Assembly: GCA_022572335.1 (NCBI GenBank)
Contig: JACZWD010000006.1
Span: forward strand, 1-23,315
Direction of reading: 5' to 3'
Length of the DNA stretch: 23,315 nucleotides
Source of the DNA: Pseudomonadota bacterium
GTDB taxonomy: Bacteria > Pseudomonadota > Alphaproteobacteria > Rhodospirillales > 2-02-FULL-58-16
The stretch's first letter is position 1; each line of letters starts with the position of its first letter. Positions 23,064 through 23,315 of the stretch are shown one piece after another. The notes beneath the pieces are model-generated. The model was given only the letters and a program-made list of their open reading frames with translations, was not told the origin of the DNA and did no database searches. The position numbers and the translations under genes were made by a program.

Positions 23064-23315
23064 ATACCAAGGGTCGCTGATCATGACTCATAGAGATCGC
23101 GTAGGCGGCTCGTCGGGTAGGAGGAAAGTTGCAGGCGATGCGGGGCATCGTCAAAACTTTTCGACGCCCTCCGACGGGCCGCATACGCGACCGCAACGGC
23201 GGCTTACCAAGGCTTTCGGACGGCGTCGCGCACGCTTCGCGATGCCCCGCATCGCCACGGCGCACGCTTAGGGCCGAAAACCTTGGTAAGCCGGCTCGTC
23301 GGGTCATGATCAGCG
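23064..23315 (+). repeat. Right copy of the dispersed structured repeat (MITE-like), inverted relative to the left copy
   Basis: Bases 23064-23247 are the reverse complement of window bases 184-1 (176 of 184 identical). The copy starts ATACCAAGGGT and runs to the window edge. CGCTGATCATGAC (23075-23087) and GTCATGATCAGCG (23303-23315) are perfect 13-base inverted repeats at its two ends. If the match continues as in the left copy, the element would be about 263 bases with 24-base termini. Inside are a 19-base inverted repeat with one mismatch (23201-23219 and 23274-23292) and a GCGATG-CCCCG-CATCGC hairpin. There is no coding capacity, so movement would need an outside transposase. Confidence 0.8.

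Noticed and set aside
22869..23084. 71-codon minus-strand frame across the hairpins and repeat
   Set aside because: Its Ala/Arg-rich sequence is explained by the palindromic DNA, and it lacks a ribosome site. It is better read as repeat-derived.

Overview
The window looks like chromosome from a GC-rich alphaproteobacterium, most likely a Rhodospirillales/Rhodospirillaceae-type heterotroph. This rests on the high GC of most genes, paired TRAP and LIV-type importers, and a PAS-GGDEF-EAL sensor whose N-terminal region looks like Rhodospirillaceae homologues. I identified families by reading motifs; no database search was run.

Layout. (1) 1-184 is one arm of a structured non-coding repeat. The same sequence returns inverted at 23064-23247 (176 of 184 positions identical, no gaps), so the whole window is bracketed by inverted repeats. 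(2) 184-3682, minus strand: a TRAP operon dctP - hairpin - dctQ - dctM - small two-helix protein, less GC-rich than what follows. (3) 4151-6142: divergent genes for a D-2-hydroxyacid (glycerate/hydroxypyruvate) dehydrogenase and tartronate semialdehyde reductase, with a dyad-symmetric candidate operator between them. (4) 6161-12633, minus strand: livK - hairpin - livH-livM-livG-livF - M20 hydrolase - msrB. (5) 12979-14100: the C-terminal relic of a transposase and an AT-rich island with one unrecognised multi-helix membrane protein. (6) 14101-15831, minus strand: a tight three-gene operon encoding an ExbB/TolQ/MotA-type channel, an ExbD-like protein with an unusual periplasmic domain, and a two-helix protein. 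(7) 16083-18755: a fused aminomethyltransferase-serine hydroxymethyltransferase. (8) 18756-22859: a mostly empty spacer with a strong promoter-like sequence and a receiver-domain stub, then a large cyclic-di-GMP protein. (9) 22860-23315: hairpins and the second arm of the flanking repeat.

How the genes may work together. Both importers bring small organic acids or amino-acid-like compounds into the cell. The dehydrogenase, the tartronate semialdehyde reductase and the GcvT-SHMT fusion all act around glyoxylate, glycerate, hydroxypyruvate, serine, glycine and one-carbon units, so much of the window suggests C2/C3 hydroxyacid and amino-acid assimilation. That link is inference from neighbourhood.

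The best candidates for something undescribed are the three-gene ion-channel operon (14101-15831), the GcvT-SHMT fusion, and the small protein at the end of the TRAP operon. The bracketing repeat is also worth checking, because it may mark recombination endpoints or simply the places where an assembly broke.
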